Assembly (NCBI RefSeq): GCF_023028225.1
Contig: NZ_CP095483.1
Location: 62,001-126,000 of the forward strand
Reading direction: 5' to 3'
DNA: 64,000 nucleotides
Source of the DNA: Halorientalis litorea
GTDB lineage: Archaea; Halobacteriota; Halobacteria; Halobacteriales; Haloarculaceae
Below are positions 45,191 to 54,286 of the stretch, one piece after another. The translations under genes and the position numbers were made by a program. The notes beneath the pieces were generated by a model, which saw nothing but the letters and a program-made list of their open reading frames with translations, made no database searches and had not been told where the DNA came from. How positions within the stretch are numbered: the first letter of the stretch is position 1; every line of letters begins with the position of its first letter.

Positions 45191-47098
45191 ATGGCAGACG
45201 AGTCAGATGAGAAAGACGCTCCTACCGAGAGTTTGTCGGGCGAGTCGGACCGAGTCGATGAAACAGTCGAGCGGACCGCAGCGATATCCCGCCGGTCGTA
45301 CATCGCGGCCGCCGTCGCCGCGGTCGGCATCGGCGGTGCCGCGACGGCAGTCCAAGGGGCAACGAGCGGGCAGGACATTGTCGAAGCTGGGGCCGACCCT
45401 ACCGGGAACGAACCGGTCAACGACGTTCTCCAGCGAGCCCTGAGCAACAACAAAGAAGTCCACTTCCCGGAGGGTGAGTACCTCGTCTCCGGTGACCTGA
45501 GCATCGCCGGTGACAACTGGACGGTGACCGGCAACAACGCGACGCTCTTGTTCCCCGGCGGCGGCCTCGACCTCTCCGGGAGTGGATGGACGTTCGACGG
45601 GTTCGAGGTCGATTTCCGCCAGCAGTCCGGGTTCTCCATCTGTTGGCTCGGAGATAGCGACTGGACCTTCGGGAACGTCGTGTTCCGTGGAACGCGGATG
45701 GTCGACAACAAGGCCCCTCTCCTCGTCCCGACCGTCCCGCAGGGGTCCACCGGACACATGCACGACATCTACGTCCACGAGGGGAACGCGGACGGCGACG
45801 AGGACGGGAAAGCCAAGCTTATGTGGCACGACGGTGACATGGCGGGGACGCTCACCATCGAGCGCATGTGGGCGGAGCACTGGTCCGAGAACACCATCTA
45901 CGCCTCCGACATGGCCGGGAAACTCGTGGTTCGTGACTCGTACTTCCGGAACACGAACACTGGGTGTATCCGCGGCTCCGAACACATCGAGGCTCACGGC
46001 TGTACCTTCGTCGTGGATGGGCAGACGCCGGGCCAGTGGAACGAAGAGCGCAAGGGTGCGACGGAGTTCAAGGGAATGTGGTGTAACTTCAACCGTGGCT
46101 CCGGCAACGGTGTCGGCGTCGTCCGGGACTGTGACTTCTACTACACCTACAGTGGCGGCGTCGGGTCCGCCGTCGAACTCGACGGCCCCGGTGACTCCAT
46201 CACCATCGACGACTCGCGGTTCCACGCGTCGTTCGACGTGGACATGATAGACGGCGCGGGCGAGAGCATGTCGAAACTCGGAGCCGGGAACGTCGTTTCG
46301 GGCGGGTTCAACGCCAACGTCGGGAGCATCGATGCCACGCGGTCCTCGACACGAGCCACCAGCGGGTCGCCACCGCTCCCCCAGCCGCCGGAACTCGGGA
46401 CGACGCCGAACGGAAGCACCGAGTCGACGGAGACGGCGACGAGCACCACCGATTTTAGCGACGACTGGAACAGCCTCCGAATCGACGGCGACGGCGACGA
46501 CTCGACGAGTGCCGTGTTCACCTTCACCGTCTCCGGTGACCTGGAACACCTCACGCCGGAGGATGCTGTCCTTCAGTCCGACCACGGCGTCGATGGCGGT
46601 ACCGCCACGGAGGACGTGTGGTCCGAATCCGAGGAGTACCGCTACACCGGTGACATCACCGACTTCCAAATCGACGGCCCGGCGACGGTGTACGTCGACG
46701 GCGAGCAGACGAGCATCGACGCCATCACCCAGACAGCGACTCAGACGGACACGGCAACCGAGACCTCCACATCCACGGAGACAGCCACGTCAACGGCAAC
46801 ACCGACGGAGACCGACACGACAACCGAAACCACGACCGAGACTGACACGTCCACGACGCTCCCGAACACCATCGTCATCGAGGGGACGCCCAACGACGTG
46901 AGTAAGTACAGTTTCTCCGTGAGCGACACGCTGGAGAAACACGAATCACTCGGAACGCAGAATGCGTCCGATGTCATCGACGGCACCAGCGTCTCGGGGT
47001 ACGTCAACGACGACGTGGACGCCTATCGGTTCGCCGGCGAACTCCAGAGTTTCGAGTTGACCGGGTCCGCAGCCGTGCAGTTCACCGACGGAAACTGA
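45191..47098 (+). CDS. Exported beta-helix protein with C-terminal repeat modules
   Basis: A 635-residue secreted protein. Residues about 34-55 (ISRRSYIAAAVAAVGIGGAATA) are a Tat signal. The central part, from HFPEGEYLVSGDLSIAGD to about residue 400, is a right-handed beta-helix. Then come two copies of a roughly 80-residue beta-rich module separated by a long Thr/Glu linker: TFTVSGDLEHLTPEDAV...YRYTGDITDFQIDGPATVYVDG and SFSVSDTLEKHESL...YRFAGELQSFELTGSAAVQFTDG. Such modules end many haloarchaeal secreted proteins. ATG at 45191 is set by the signal. Confidence 0.82.
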   Translation: MADESDEKDAPTESLSGESDRVDETVERTAAISRRSYIAAAVAAVGIGGAATAVQGATSGQDIVEAGADPTGNEPVNDVLQRALSNNKEVHFPEGEYLVSGDLSIAGDNWTVTGNNATLLFPGGGLDLSGSGWTFDGFEVDFRQQSGFSICWLGDSDWTFGNVVFRGTRMVDNKAPLLVPTVPQGSTGHMHDIYVHEGNADGDEDGKAKLMWHDGDMAGTLTIERMWAEHWSENTIYASDMAGKLVVRDSYFRNTNTGCIRGSEHIEAHGCTFVVDGQTPGQWNEERKGATEFKGMWCNFNRGSGNGVGVVRDCDFYYTYSGGVGSAVELDGPGDSITIDDSRFHASFDVDMIDGAGESMSKLGAGNVVSGGFNANVGSIDATRSSTRATSGSPPLPQPPELGTTPNGSTESTETATSTTDFSDDWNSLRIDGDGDDSTSAVFTFTVSGDLEHLTPEDAVLQSDHGVDGGTATEDVWSESEEYRYTGDITDFQIDGPATVYVDGEQTSIDAITQTATQTDTATETSTSTETATSTATPTETDTTTETTTETDTSTTLPNTIVIEGTPNDVSKYSFSVSDTLEKHESLGTQNASDVIDGTSVSGYVNDDVDAYRFAGELQSFELTGSAAVQFTDGN

Positions 47099-47199
47099 AA
47101 CCGGGCCGCTAGAGTCGGGCAGTAAGAAGACCTTACTCCGCGTCCGGTGTCCCGGTACGAGTTCTATACTAAAGAGACCCGCCTCGAAACGGGCTGACA

Positions 47200-48192
47200 A
47201 TGGAATCCAGTCCGCGGGCGGCCGCACGTTCGGCCGAGTACGACCAATTGCGTGTGTTGAACCTCGTCCCCAGTCCGGACTCGGGCTTTTATCGGACACA
47301 GGTCGAGACGCTCTCGGAGCTGAACGTCGACGGCGAGACGATGCCCGTACCGGGTCGGACCGACGGGACAGACCCGGAGGAGAACCGCTCACCGCTCGAC
47401 TATCTCCGGTTTTTTCCGCAGACGGTACGGGCTGTCGAAGCCGACCACGACGTCGTTCACGCGAACTACGGACTGACTGCACCGCACGCGCTCGCACAGC
47501 GGCGTGCCCCCGTCGTTCTCTCGCTGTGGGGGACCGACGTGTACGGTCCCTTCGGGTGGGTGAGCAAACTCTGCGCACCGCTGTGTGACGCCGTCGTCGT
47601 CATGTCCGAGGAGATGGGCGAACAGTTGCCCTGCGACTACACCGTCATTCCCCACGGCGTCGACCTCGACCTCTTCCAACCGGAGCCACAAGAATTTGCA
47701 CAGTCCGCCTTGGGGTGGGACCACGACGCCCACCACGTCCTCTTCCCCGCACCGACCACCCGGGACGAGAAGGACTTCCCGCGGGCAGAGCAGGTCGTCG
47801 ATGCTGCCCGCACACGAGTCGACGCACCGATTCGTCTCGAAACCCCGAACGGGACTGTCTCGCACGACCAGATGCCGGTACTGATGAACGCCGCCGACGC
47901 ACTCCTCCTGACCTCTCGCTACGAGGGGTCACCGAACGTCGTCAAGGAGGCGTTGGCGTGCAATCTCCCGGTCGTCTCGACGGACGTTGGTGACGTGGCC
48001 GAACGGGTCAGCGACGTCTCGCCGTCGGCAGTCGGGTCGAGTGATGCGGAACTGGTCGACGCGTTGGTCACAGTGCTGGACCGCGGCGAGCGGTCGAACG
48101 GGCGCGAAACCGTCGAGGACCTGCATCTCGAACGCGTCGCCGAGCGGCTCCGGAGTGTCTACGACGATGTCGTTGCCGAGGCCGATGACTGA
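47200..48192 (+). CDS. GT4-type glycosyltransferase
   Basis: A 330-residue GT-B-fold enzyme. It has LVPSPDSGFYRTQVETL, VVLSLWGTDVYGPFGWVSKLCAPLCDAVVVMSEEMGEQL, then VIPHGVDLDLFQPEP and finally ADALLLTSRYEGSPNVVKEALACNLPVVSTDVGDVAERV, where the E-x7-E donor-binding motif of family 4 is clear. It adds a sugar from a nucleotide donor in glycan assembly. TATACTAAAG lies about 32 bases upstream. Confidence 0.92.
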   Translation: MESSPRAAARSAEYDQLRVLNLVPSPDSGFYRTQVETLSELNVDGETMPVPGRTDGTDPEENRSPLDYLRFFPQTVRAVEADHDVVHANYGLTAPHALAQRRAPVVLSLWGTDVYGPFGWVSKLCAPLCDAVVVMSEEMGEQLPCDYTVIPHGVDLDLFQPEPQEFAQSALGWDHDAHHVLFPAPTTRDEKDFPRAEQVVDAARTRVDAPIRLETPNGTVSHDQMPVLMNAADALLLTSRYEGSPNVVKEALACNLPVVSTDVGDVAERVSDVSPSAVGSSDAELVDALVTVLDRGERSNGRETVEDLHLERVAERLRSVYDDVVAEADD

Positions 48193-48230
48193 CTGCCGAA
48201 GACAGACCATACTGACAGCACAGAAGTCAC

Positions 48231-48241
48231 ATAACAAAGAG
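48231..48241 (+). promoter_or_regulatory. Promoter-like box before OST-like gene
   Basis: ATAACAAAGAG at 48231-48241 ends 32 bases before the ATG at 48274 and resembles the shared island motif. Confidence 0.4.
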
Positions 48242-48273
48242 ACAGTTTGCCGTACCTCGGAGAGAGTGTCACC

Positions 48274-50088
48274 ATGAGTACACACTGGTTCGGCCAGCGG
48301 TCTCCACGAGCGAACGGGTGGCGGTACGCCGCGTGGCGCGTTCTCTTGTCGGTCGGATTTCTCGCCGTCGCGGCCGCCGCCGTCGTGGCTCACACGTCGC
48401 CAGCGACCGAGTACGAACTGTCCGTCTACAGCAGTACGCCCGTCGCGTTCTGGGTTGGGGTGGCCTTGGCACTCGGTAGTTCGCTTCTTATCGCCTTCTA
48501 CAGCCCGAAGCGAAGCGAACGCCGTCTGGCCCTCTTTCTCGCGGGCCTGAGTGTTCTGAGTGTCACCGCACTACCGCTTTTGAGGGGGTACGTATTCTAC
48601 GGCGGCGGCGACCCGCTGACACACTTGGGGTGGACTCGAAACGTGCTGTGGGGCGACCTCGAACTGTCGACGCTGCTCTATCCCGGCCTTCACGGCGTGT
48701 CGATTCTCGCCCACCGCGTGCTGGGTGTCGGACTGAAACAAGCCATGATGCTTACCACCTCGCTGTTCGTACTCGTCTTCGTCGTCTTCCTCCCGCTGTT
48801 CGTCCACACCGCCACCGACGACCTGACCGTGACGGCAGTAGGCGTGTTCGCCACGCTGATGTTGTTGCCGATAAACAACATCAGCACGCACTTGACGGCG
48901 TTTCCCAGCACGCTCGCGATATTTTTCACCCCGCTCGTACTGGTGTTGGCTCTCGTGTACCTGACGGAGCGGGGCCACCGTTCGTGGGTCCACCCCATCG
49001 GAGTGGTGCTGGCACTCGCGTCTGTGACGACGATACTGGTCCACCCACAGCAGGCGAGCAACCTCCTCTTCGTCGTCGCTACCGTCACTGTCGTCGTCGC
49101 AGTCAAACGACGGGTGTTCGGGTCGTCTCCGGACCTCCGCCCCCTATACGGTCAGACACTCTTCTTCGCGCTCGTCCTGGTCCTCTGGGGCATGACCCAC
49201 GAACGCGTCACCGAAGCCGCCACTGCCTACTCCGACTCCGTCTTCGAGACGCTGGCCGGCGCGTCCGAGGGTGCGGACACACTCGCCCAGCGTACGGGGT
49301 CGCTGGCCGACATCGGTGCCTCACCCGAAGAGATAGGAGTGAAACTGTTCCTCGTCAGCGGCATCTTCCTCCTCCTGACGGCGTATCTCCTCGGGCGTGA
49401 CCTGACCGGGCGGATGGAACAGTTCGCCCCGCGGGTACGCACACTCTCGTCGTTCGGGTTGGCACTCGTTCCCATCGGGGCCATCATGGTGCTGTACATG
49501 ATGGGGAATCTACAGACGATTTACTTCCGTCACTTCGGGTTCATCATGCTGATTGCGACGGTGTTCGGTGCGGTCGCTCTCGGTAGACTCTTCACTGCGG
49601 CTCGGGACGCGAACCACCGGCCAGTGGTTGCCGGAATCGTCGTTGTCTGTATCGCCGTGATGCTCACGCTCTCGCTGCTGACGGTGTTCCCGTCGCCGTT
49701 CATCTACAAAGCGAACGGGCACGTCACCGACGCGGAACTCGCTGGCCACGAGATGGCGTTCGAGAACGAATCCCCCGCTGTCGGCTATGTCGGTATTCGG
49801 ACGGGACCGGACCGCTACCGCGACGCGACAGAGGGTGTCCTCACGCTCGGCCCACGGAGCGAACGCCGCGAGAGCCGCGTTCCATACGGGCGTCTCGGTA
49901 GCGACCTGACGATCGAGTTCGAGGGGCCACGCTACGTCGTCGTCTCGCGGTCGGACGTCCAGCGTGAGACGGTGGCATTCCGTGGCCTCCGGTACTCTGA
50001 CGACGGGTTCCGTGCTCTTGGGACCGGCGATGGGGTCGACAGGGTACTCTCGAACGGTGACTTCCGACTCTACTACGTCCAAGACTGA
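48274..50088 (+). CDS. Large multi-spanning membrane protein (oligosaccharyltransferase- or polymerase-like)
   Basis: A 604-residue membrane protein with roughly 13 helices, followed by a beta-rich C-terminal domain (FEGPRYVVVSRSDV...RVLSNGDFRLYYVQD). An early lumenal loop has RGYVFYGGGDPLTHLGWTRNVLWGDLE, where acidic and His residues could form a catalytic site. This is typical of GT-C-fold or polymerase proteins of haloarchaeal glycan loci. I cannot tell polymerase from glycosyltransferase. One base separates it from the flippase gene, so they form one operon. The ATG at 48274 is preferred to an upstream start. Confidence 0.75.
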   Translation: MSTHWFGQRSPRANGWRYAAWRVLLSVGFLAVAAAAVVAHTSPATEYELSVYSSTPVAFWVGVALALGSSLLIAFYSPKRSERRLALFLAGLSVLSVTALPLLRGYVFYGGGDPLTHLGWTRNVLWGDLELSTLLYPGLHGVSILAHRVLGVGLKQAMMLTTSLFVLVFVVFLPLFVHTATDDLTVTAVGVFATLMLLPINNISTHLTAFPSTLAIFFTPLVLVLALVYLTERGHRSWVHPIGVVLALASVTTILVHPQQASNLLFVVATVTVVVAVKRRVFGSSPDLRPLYGQTLFFALVLVLWGMTHERVTEAATAYSDSVFETLAGASEGADTLAQRTGSLADIGASPEEIGVKLFLVSGIFLLLTAYLLGRDLTGRMEQFAPRVRTLSSFGLALVPIGAIMVLYMMGNLQTIYFRHFGFIMLIATVFGAVALGRLFTAARDANHRPVVAGIVVVCIAVMLTLSLLTVFPSPFIYKANGHVTDAELAGHEMAFENESPAVGYVGIRTGPDRYRDATEGVLTLGPRSERRESRVPYGRLGSDLTIEFEGPRYVVVSRSDVQRETVAFRGLRYSDDGFRALGTGDGVDRVLSNGDFRLYYVQD

Positions 50089-50089
50089 G

Positions 50090-51559
50090 ATGCCGGACAG
50101 GCACCCCGTGCTGGCCGGATTTCGTGCGATGCTGGCGGCAGATATCGCCCGATTGCTGGCGAAGGGTGGCATCCTCCTGTTGCTGACGCGGTTCCTGCTG
50201 ACACCTGCGGAGTACGGGCTACTCTTTCTCGCACTGTCGGTTCTCGGCATCACGTTTCTGTTCAGTAATTTCGGCTTACCGGGGTCTGTCGCCCGCTACG
50301 TCACCGAGTACGCCGAGACACGGCCCGGCCAAGTGCCGCACATCGTTCGCTTCGGCCTGTCGGTCAATCTCGTCAGTGTCACCGTCGTCTGCCTCGCTGT
50401 CGCTCTCTTTCGTGGCCACATCGCAGCGGCCATCGGCGAACCGGCACTCGCACCGCTGTTGCTCGTCGGCGTCGGGTTCATCGCCACGCGGTCGTTCGAG
50501 AAACACCTCTACGCACTGTTCCAGGCGTTCAACGACGTACGGTACACGGCGATAGTCAAAACCGTCGACAGCGTTTCCCAGCCGATACTCGTCGCGGCCG
50601 GCGTCCTCGCTGGCCTCGGCGTCGCGGGCGCGCTGGCTGGGTTCGTCGTCGCCGCCGCTCTCGGAACCGCTCTCGGCGTCGTCGTCCTCTACCGCCAGTT
50701 CTACCGGAACTGGGAGCCCGATGCCGAGATGGTCGCTGGCCTCCGAACGCGACTGCTCCGATACAGCGTCCCGCTGACTGCCAGTGGTGTCGCTGGCGTC
50801 CTCGACAAGCGCGTCGACACGGTGTTGGTGGGCTACTTCATGAACCCGACTGCAGTCGCGTACTACACGCTGGCAAAGCAGATCTCGGAGTTCGTGATGA
50901 CACCGGCGTCCTCACTCGGCTTCACCGTTTCTCCGCAGTTCGGCACGCACAAGGCCAACGGCGAACTCGACAAGGCCGCCGCGCTCTACGAGTCGGCGTT
51001 CGCACATACCGTCGCTATCTACGTCCCCGCGGCGGCCGGAATGATAGTCGTCGCCGACCCCGCCGTGACGTTCGTCTTCGGAGCCGAGTACAGCGGTGCA
51101 GTCACCGCAGTTCAAATCTTCGGCGTGTACGCCCTGTTGCTCGCGCTGGACAAGATAACAAACGACGGCCTCGATTACCTCGGACGAGCGAACGCCCGTG
51201 CGACGGCCAAGGGCATCACCTCGGCGGCGAACGTGGCACTCAACGTCGCGCTCATCCCGGTTTTCGGCGTCGCGGGCGCGGCTGGTGCCACCGTGATTAC
51301 TGTCTCGGGTCTCGTCGCCGTCGAGTTGTACGTCATCGCCAGCGAACTCCCGCTTGCCGTCGGCCGTCTCGTCCGGATGGCTGGACTCGTGTTCGGGATT
51401 ACCGGCGGGATGACTGTAGCCGTCGTGGCCTTGCTGCCCTACGTCTCCGGTCTCCTCTCGTTGGCGGGTGTCGTCCTCGTCGGTGTCGCAGTGTGGGCGG
51501 TACTCGCCACCGCAAGCGGCCTCGTCGACGTTCGGAAAGTCGGGATGTTGCTTCAGTGA
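50090..51559 (+). CDS. Polysaccharide flippase (oligosaccharide translocase family)
   Basis: A 489-residue membrane protein with 12-14 helices. It starts MPDRHPVLAGFRAMLAADIARLLAKGGILLLLTRFLLTP, and YGLLFLALSVLGITFLFSNFGL, then LDKRVDTVLVGYFMNPTAVAYYTLAKQISEF, are typical of the Wzx/RfbX family. It should flip a lipid-linked glycan across the membrane. It starts one base after the upstream gene's stop. The next downstream gene is a pseudogene. Confidence 0.9.
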   Translation: MPDRHPVLAGFRAMLAADIARLLAKGGILLLLTRFLLTPAEYGLLFLALSVLGITFLFSNFGLPGSVARYVTEYAETRPGQVPHIVRFGLSVNLVSVTVVCLAVALFRGHIAAAIGEPALAPLLLVGVGFIATRSFEKHLYALFQAFNDVRYTAIVKTVDSVSQPILVAAGVLAGLGVAGALAGFVVAAALGTALGVVVLYRQFYRNWEPDAEMVAGLRTRLLRYSVPLTASGVAGVLDKRVDTVLVGYFMNPTAVAYYTLAKQISEFVMTPASSLGFTVSPQFGTHKANGELDKAAALYESAFAHTVAIYVPAAAGMIVVADPAVTFVFGAEYSGAVTAVQIFGVYALLLALDKITNDGLDYLGRANARATAKGITSAANVALNVALIPVFGVAGAAGATVITVSGLVAVELYVIASELPLAVGRLVRMAGLVFGITGGMTVAVVALLPYVSGLLSLAGVVLVGVAVWAVLATASGLVDVRKVGMLLQ

Positions 51560-51562
51560 CCC

Positions 51563-52697
51563 CGATATTACTTCTTGCGGGGGTCGGACGGTCGCGTCGT
51601 CGTCACGGACCAATTCCGAAACGCGCTGTCGCGCCTCGACACAGCCGACCGAACAGTCCCCGATACCGCAGTCGTCGACCACATTCTCTACCGGGCTACA
51701 CCGGTCGGGACGTACGTTGCGGAGGTCGGACGCCTCGGCCACGGCGAGTCGCTCCGCTAGGACCCCGCGGTTGGGACACCCACGACGCGACTCGTCGAGA
51801 CGCTCCCGGACCCCGAACCGCGCGACGTCGAAACGGCGATATCGGCGCACTCGGGATGCCCCTCCAGCAGATACAGATTCCTATGCAGGACCTCGTGTTC
51901 CGGAACGGGAAGCCGACACGTACGTCAACGGTTTCCTCGCGGACTCGCTGTTCGGCATGGGTGCCGCCGCGGCCCGGTTGATGTGGCTGACCCGGCCGCT
52001 TCGTCACCTCTCGCCCGTCATCGGGAAACTCCGCTCGCATCGGGAGTACGCACGCGAACTCCTCCGCCCGCCGACTCACCCGCGTGGCTTCGCGCTCCAG
52101 TCCGTCCAGTACCAGTCGCTCGGCCTCGTGGAACGCATCGTTTCTCCCGAGACGGTGACTGACCGCCAGCGAGAACGGTTCCGGTACGTCCGTGACCGGG
52201 TGCCGAGCACGTCGTTTCCCGCTGATTTTGACACGCACATCGAAGTCGGACAGTGGGTCGAATACTTCTGTGAGAATACCGTCGACACGACTCGACAGGT
52301 GGCACAAGCCCGCGGGGTGTCGATGTCCACCCCCTACGCCGGGAAAGCCGTCGCGGAAACGGCACTGTCGATTCCGACCCCGGAGCGATTCCTCGACCGA
52401 CTTTCGGAGAAACACGTCCCGAAGAAACTGCTGGCACGCCGGCTCCTGGACTACCGGACTGGCAAACCCAAGGGCAACGGACATCTCCCCGAAGGACGGT
52501 ACTTCCGTGAGGGACCACTCGCCGACGTGTTCGAGAAGTACCCGATGCCCGAATTCGTCCCGGACGGCCTTCGGGCGGACCTCCCCGACGAACACCCGGG
52601 GCTGGCGTGGATTCTGGCGAGTTACGCCATCTGGCGCGACCGGGTTCTCACCGAACCGGTAGACCCGGTACCGGCGACCAGAACCGTAGAGGGATAG
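51563..52697 (+). pseudogene. Decayed asparagine-synthase-like gene
   Basis: The remnant of an asparagine-synthetase-related amidotransferase, a type common in glycan loci. Frame one (from 51563) reads RGSDGRVVVTDQFRNALSR, then VVDHILYRATP...RLGHGESLR followed by an in-frame TAG at 51758-51760, then WDP-like DPAVGTPTTRLVETLPDP. The sequence then shifts frame to MPLQQIQIPMQDLVFRNGKP near 51856, and shifts again to DTYVNGFLADSLFGMG near 51917. The last frame runs to 52697, with YFCENTVDTTRQVAQARGVSMSTPY and an intact C-terminus. The ATP-binding segment expected between the first parts is missing. At least one stop and two frameshifts are visible. Confidence 0.7.
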
Positions 52698-52718
52698 CGC
52701 GCGGCCGAGACCGACCGC

Positions 52719-53156
52719 TCACTCCTCGTCGTCCTCGCCGAGCGGTACCGTGAGAACCGGCACGTCCGACATGCGGACGACCTTCTCCGTGACGCTCCCG
52801 AGCAGGTAGCGGTCGAGCCCTGTCCGACCGTGTGTCCCCATCACGACGAGGTCGATATCGTTCTCCTCGGTGTAGTCCAGAATCGCTCGGAACGGGATGC
52901 CGTTGGCCACCGCACCTTCGACGGTGGACACGTCCGCCTCCGACGCCTGTTCGACGCCGCGGTCGATTGCCTCCCGGCCGGCAGCCTCGAGTCCGTCGAG
53001 CAGCGACCCGGCTCCGCCGTCGATACCGATACGCGTGTCGACGACGTGGACGACGTGCAGGTCGGCGTTGTAGTGCTTCGCAATGTCGATAGCGCGGTCG
53101 ATAGCTTTCTCCGAGCCGACGCTCCCGTCGGTCGGAACCAGAATGCTGTCGTACAT
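52719..53156 (-). CDS. Universal stress protein (single domain)
   Basis: A 145-residue UspA protein. It starts MYDSILVPTDGSVGSEKAI and has the ATP-binding loop VVMGTHGRTGLDRYLLGSVTEKVVR, with the G-x2-G-x9-G-S pattern. It probably binds ATP and takes part in stress survival. It is the first of four genes of the stress block that interrupts the glycan island, and lies opposite to the pseudogene. Confidence 0.9.
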   Translation of the reverse strand: MYDSILVPTDGSVGSEKAIDRAIDIAKHYNADLHVVHVVDTRIGIDGGAGSLLDGLEAAGREAIDRGVEQASEADVSTVEGAVANGIPFRAILDYTEENDIDLVVMGTHGRTGLDRYLLGSVTEKVVRMSDVPVLTVPLGEDDEE

Positions 53157-53285
53157 ACAGTCCCGTTCGACGCCCGTCCCCTAAACATCCGATGGTTGGT
53201 GTCACGTCCCGGGATTGGTCGCCGGCGGAGACCGGCCACCGGTTTATGTGTGAGTACATTGAAACGAGGGGTGGAGGCACACAAC

Positions 53286-53687
53286 GTGGACTTCGACAGT
53301 TTCACCGGGCAGGTCCAGCATCGACTCGAACTCGCCGACACAGGCGAAGCACTCAGAGCAATACGTGCGACGCTCACGACGCTCGGCGAGCGGATTCAGG
53401 CGGGCGAAGCGAGTGACCTCGCCAGTTCGCTCCCGATGGAGATAGACCGATACCTTCACGACGCCGAGTCTGGCCAACGGTTCGGTTACGACGAGTTCGT
53501 CGAACGCGTTTGGTCACGGGAGGAGCTGTCCGACCACAGCGACCAAGCGGATGCCGCGTACCACGCACAAGTCGTGTTGGCTGTCGTGGCCGAGACAGTC
53601 CCGGAGACGGAGATGGAACAGGTACGCGGGCAGTTGCCTGCGGAGTTCGATTCGCTCTTCGAACTCGTCGATAGCGACGCCCAGTAG
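53286..53687 (+). CDS. DUF2267 family protein
   Basis: A 133-residue helical protein. The start is a GTG at 53286, with GGTGGAGG eight bases upstream. It reads VDFDSFTGQVQHRLELADTGEALRAIRATLTTLGERI, then LASSLPMEIDRYL and QRFGYDEFVERV, as in DUF2267 proteins. The family often lies beside universal stress proteins in haloarchaea, as here. Function is unknown. Confidence 0.85.
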   Translation: MDFDSFTGQVQHRLELADTGEALRAIRATLTTLGERIQAGEASDLASSLPMEIDRYLHDAESGQRFGYDEFVERVWSREELSDHSDQADAAYHAQVVLAVVAETVPETEMEQVRGQLPAEFDSLFELVDSDAQ

Positions 53688-53725
53688 GTGACGTGTACAC
53701 TGTCGGCCAGTTCGCCGCACGTCGC

Positions 53726-54142
53726 TCACGCCAACAGGACGGCACGGTCGGTCCCACGGACGACGCGGGACGCGACGCTTCCGATGTGATGTACGGTTTC
53801 GGAGGCACCCTGTGAGCCGATGATAGTCAGGTCGGCGTCGATATCGTGGGCGTAGTCGATGATTTCCGAGTGCGGGTCGCCGTGGCACGTCCGCGTGGTG
53901 ACGTCGACGCTGCGGTTGTCTGCCCGCTCGGCGATGTCGTGGAGGAGTTCGTTCGAGCGGTCCTCGAGTTCCTCCAACACCAGTTCCGCGCTGCTCAACG
54001 CCGGTTCACCGTACCGACTGGTGTCGACGACGGCGATGGCGTGGACGGTAGCGTCGTACTTCTCGGCCAGCAGCAGTGCGTGTTCGACCGCACGGTTCGC
54101 GGGGTCGCTCCCGTCCGTCCCGACGAGGATGGTGTCGTACAT
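53726..54142 (-). CDS. Universal stress protein (single domain, second copy)
   Basis: A 138-residue UspA protein, MYDTILVGTDGSDPANRAVEHALLLAEKYDATV near its start and IIGSQGASETVHHIGSVASRVVR near the end, again with the G-x2-G-x8-G-S loop. Cys is present in TTRTCHGDPHSEIIDYA. It is convergent with the DUF2267 gene and divergent from the tandem USP gene. Confidence 0.88.
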   Translation of the reverse strand: MYDTILVGTDGSDPANRAVEHALLLAEKYDATVHAIAVVDTSRYGEPALSSAELVLEELEDRSNELLHDIAERADNRSVDVTTRTCHGDPHSEIIDYAHDIDADLTIIGSQGASETVHHIGSVASRVVRGTDRAVLLA

Positions 54143-54286
54143 AGTATGCCTATCATCCACGTGAGCGGTCAAATAGGGAGCGGGTATCTCCAACGAAGCG
54201 AGAACTTCCGCCGCACTTATATGTTGCAACCGACCCCTCCTGCGGCAGCCCACGTATATATATGGCAGGTACCCGATGTCACAGAT

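Noticed and set aside
45203-46669. Long minus-strand open frame (488 codons) opposite the beta-helix protein
   Set aside because: It lacks any recognisable domain, while the plus frame has a Tat signal and beta-helix repeats.
53192-53416. Small open frame overlapping the start of the DUF2267 gene
   Set aside because: It is in another frame, while the DUF2267 frame has a ribosome-binding site before the GTG at 53286 and clear family segments.
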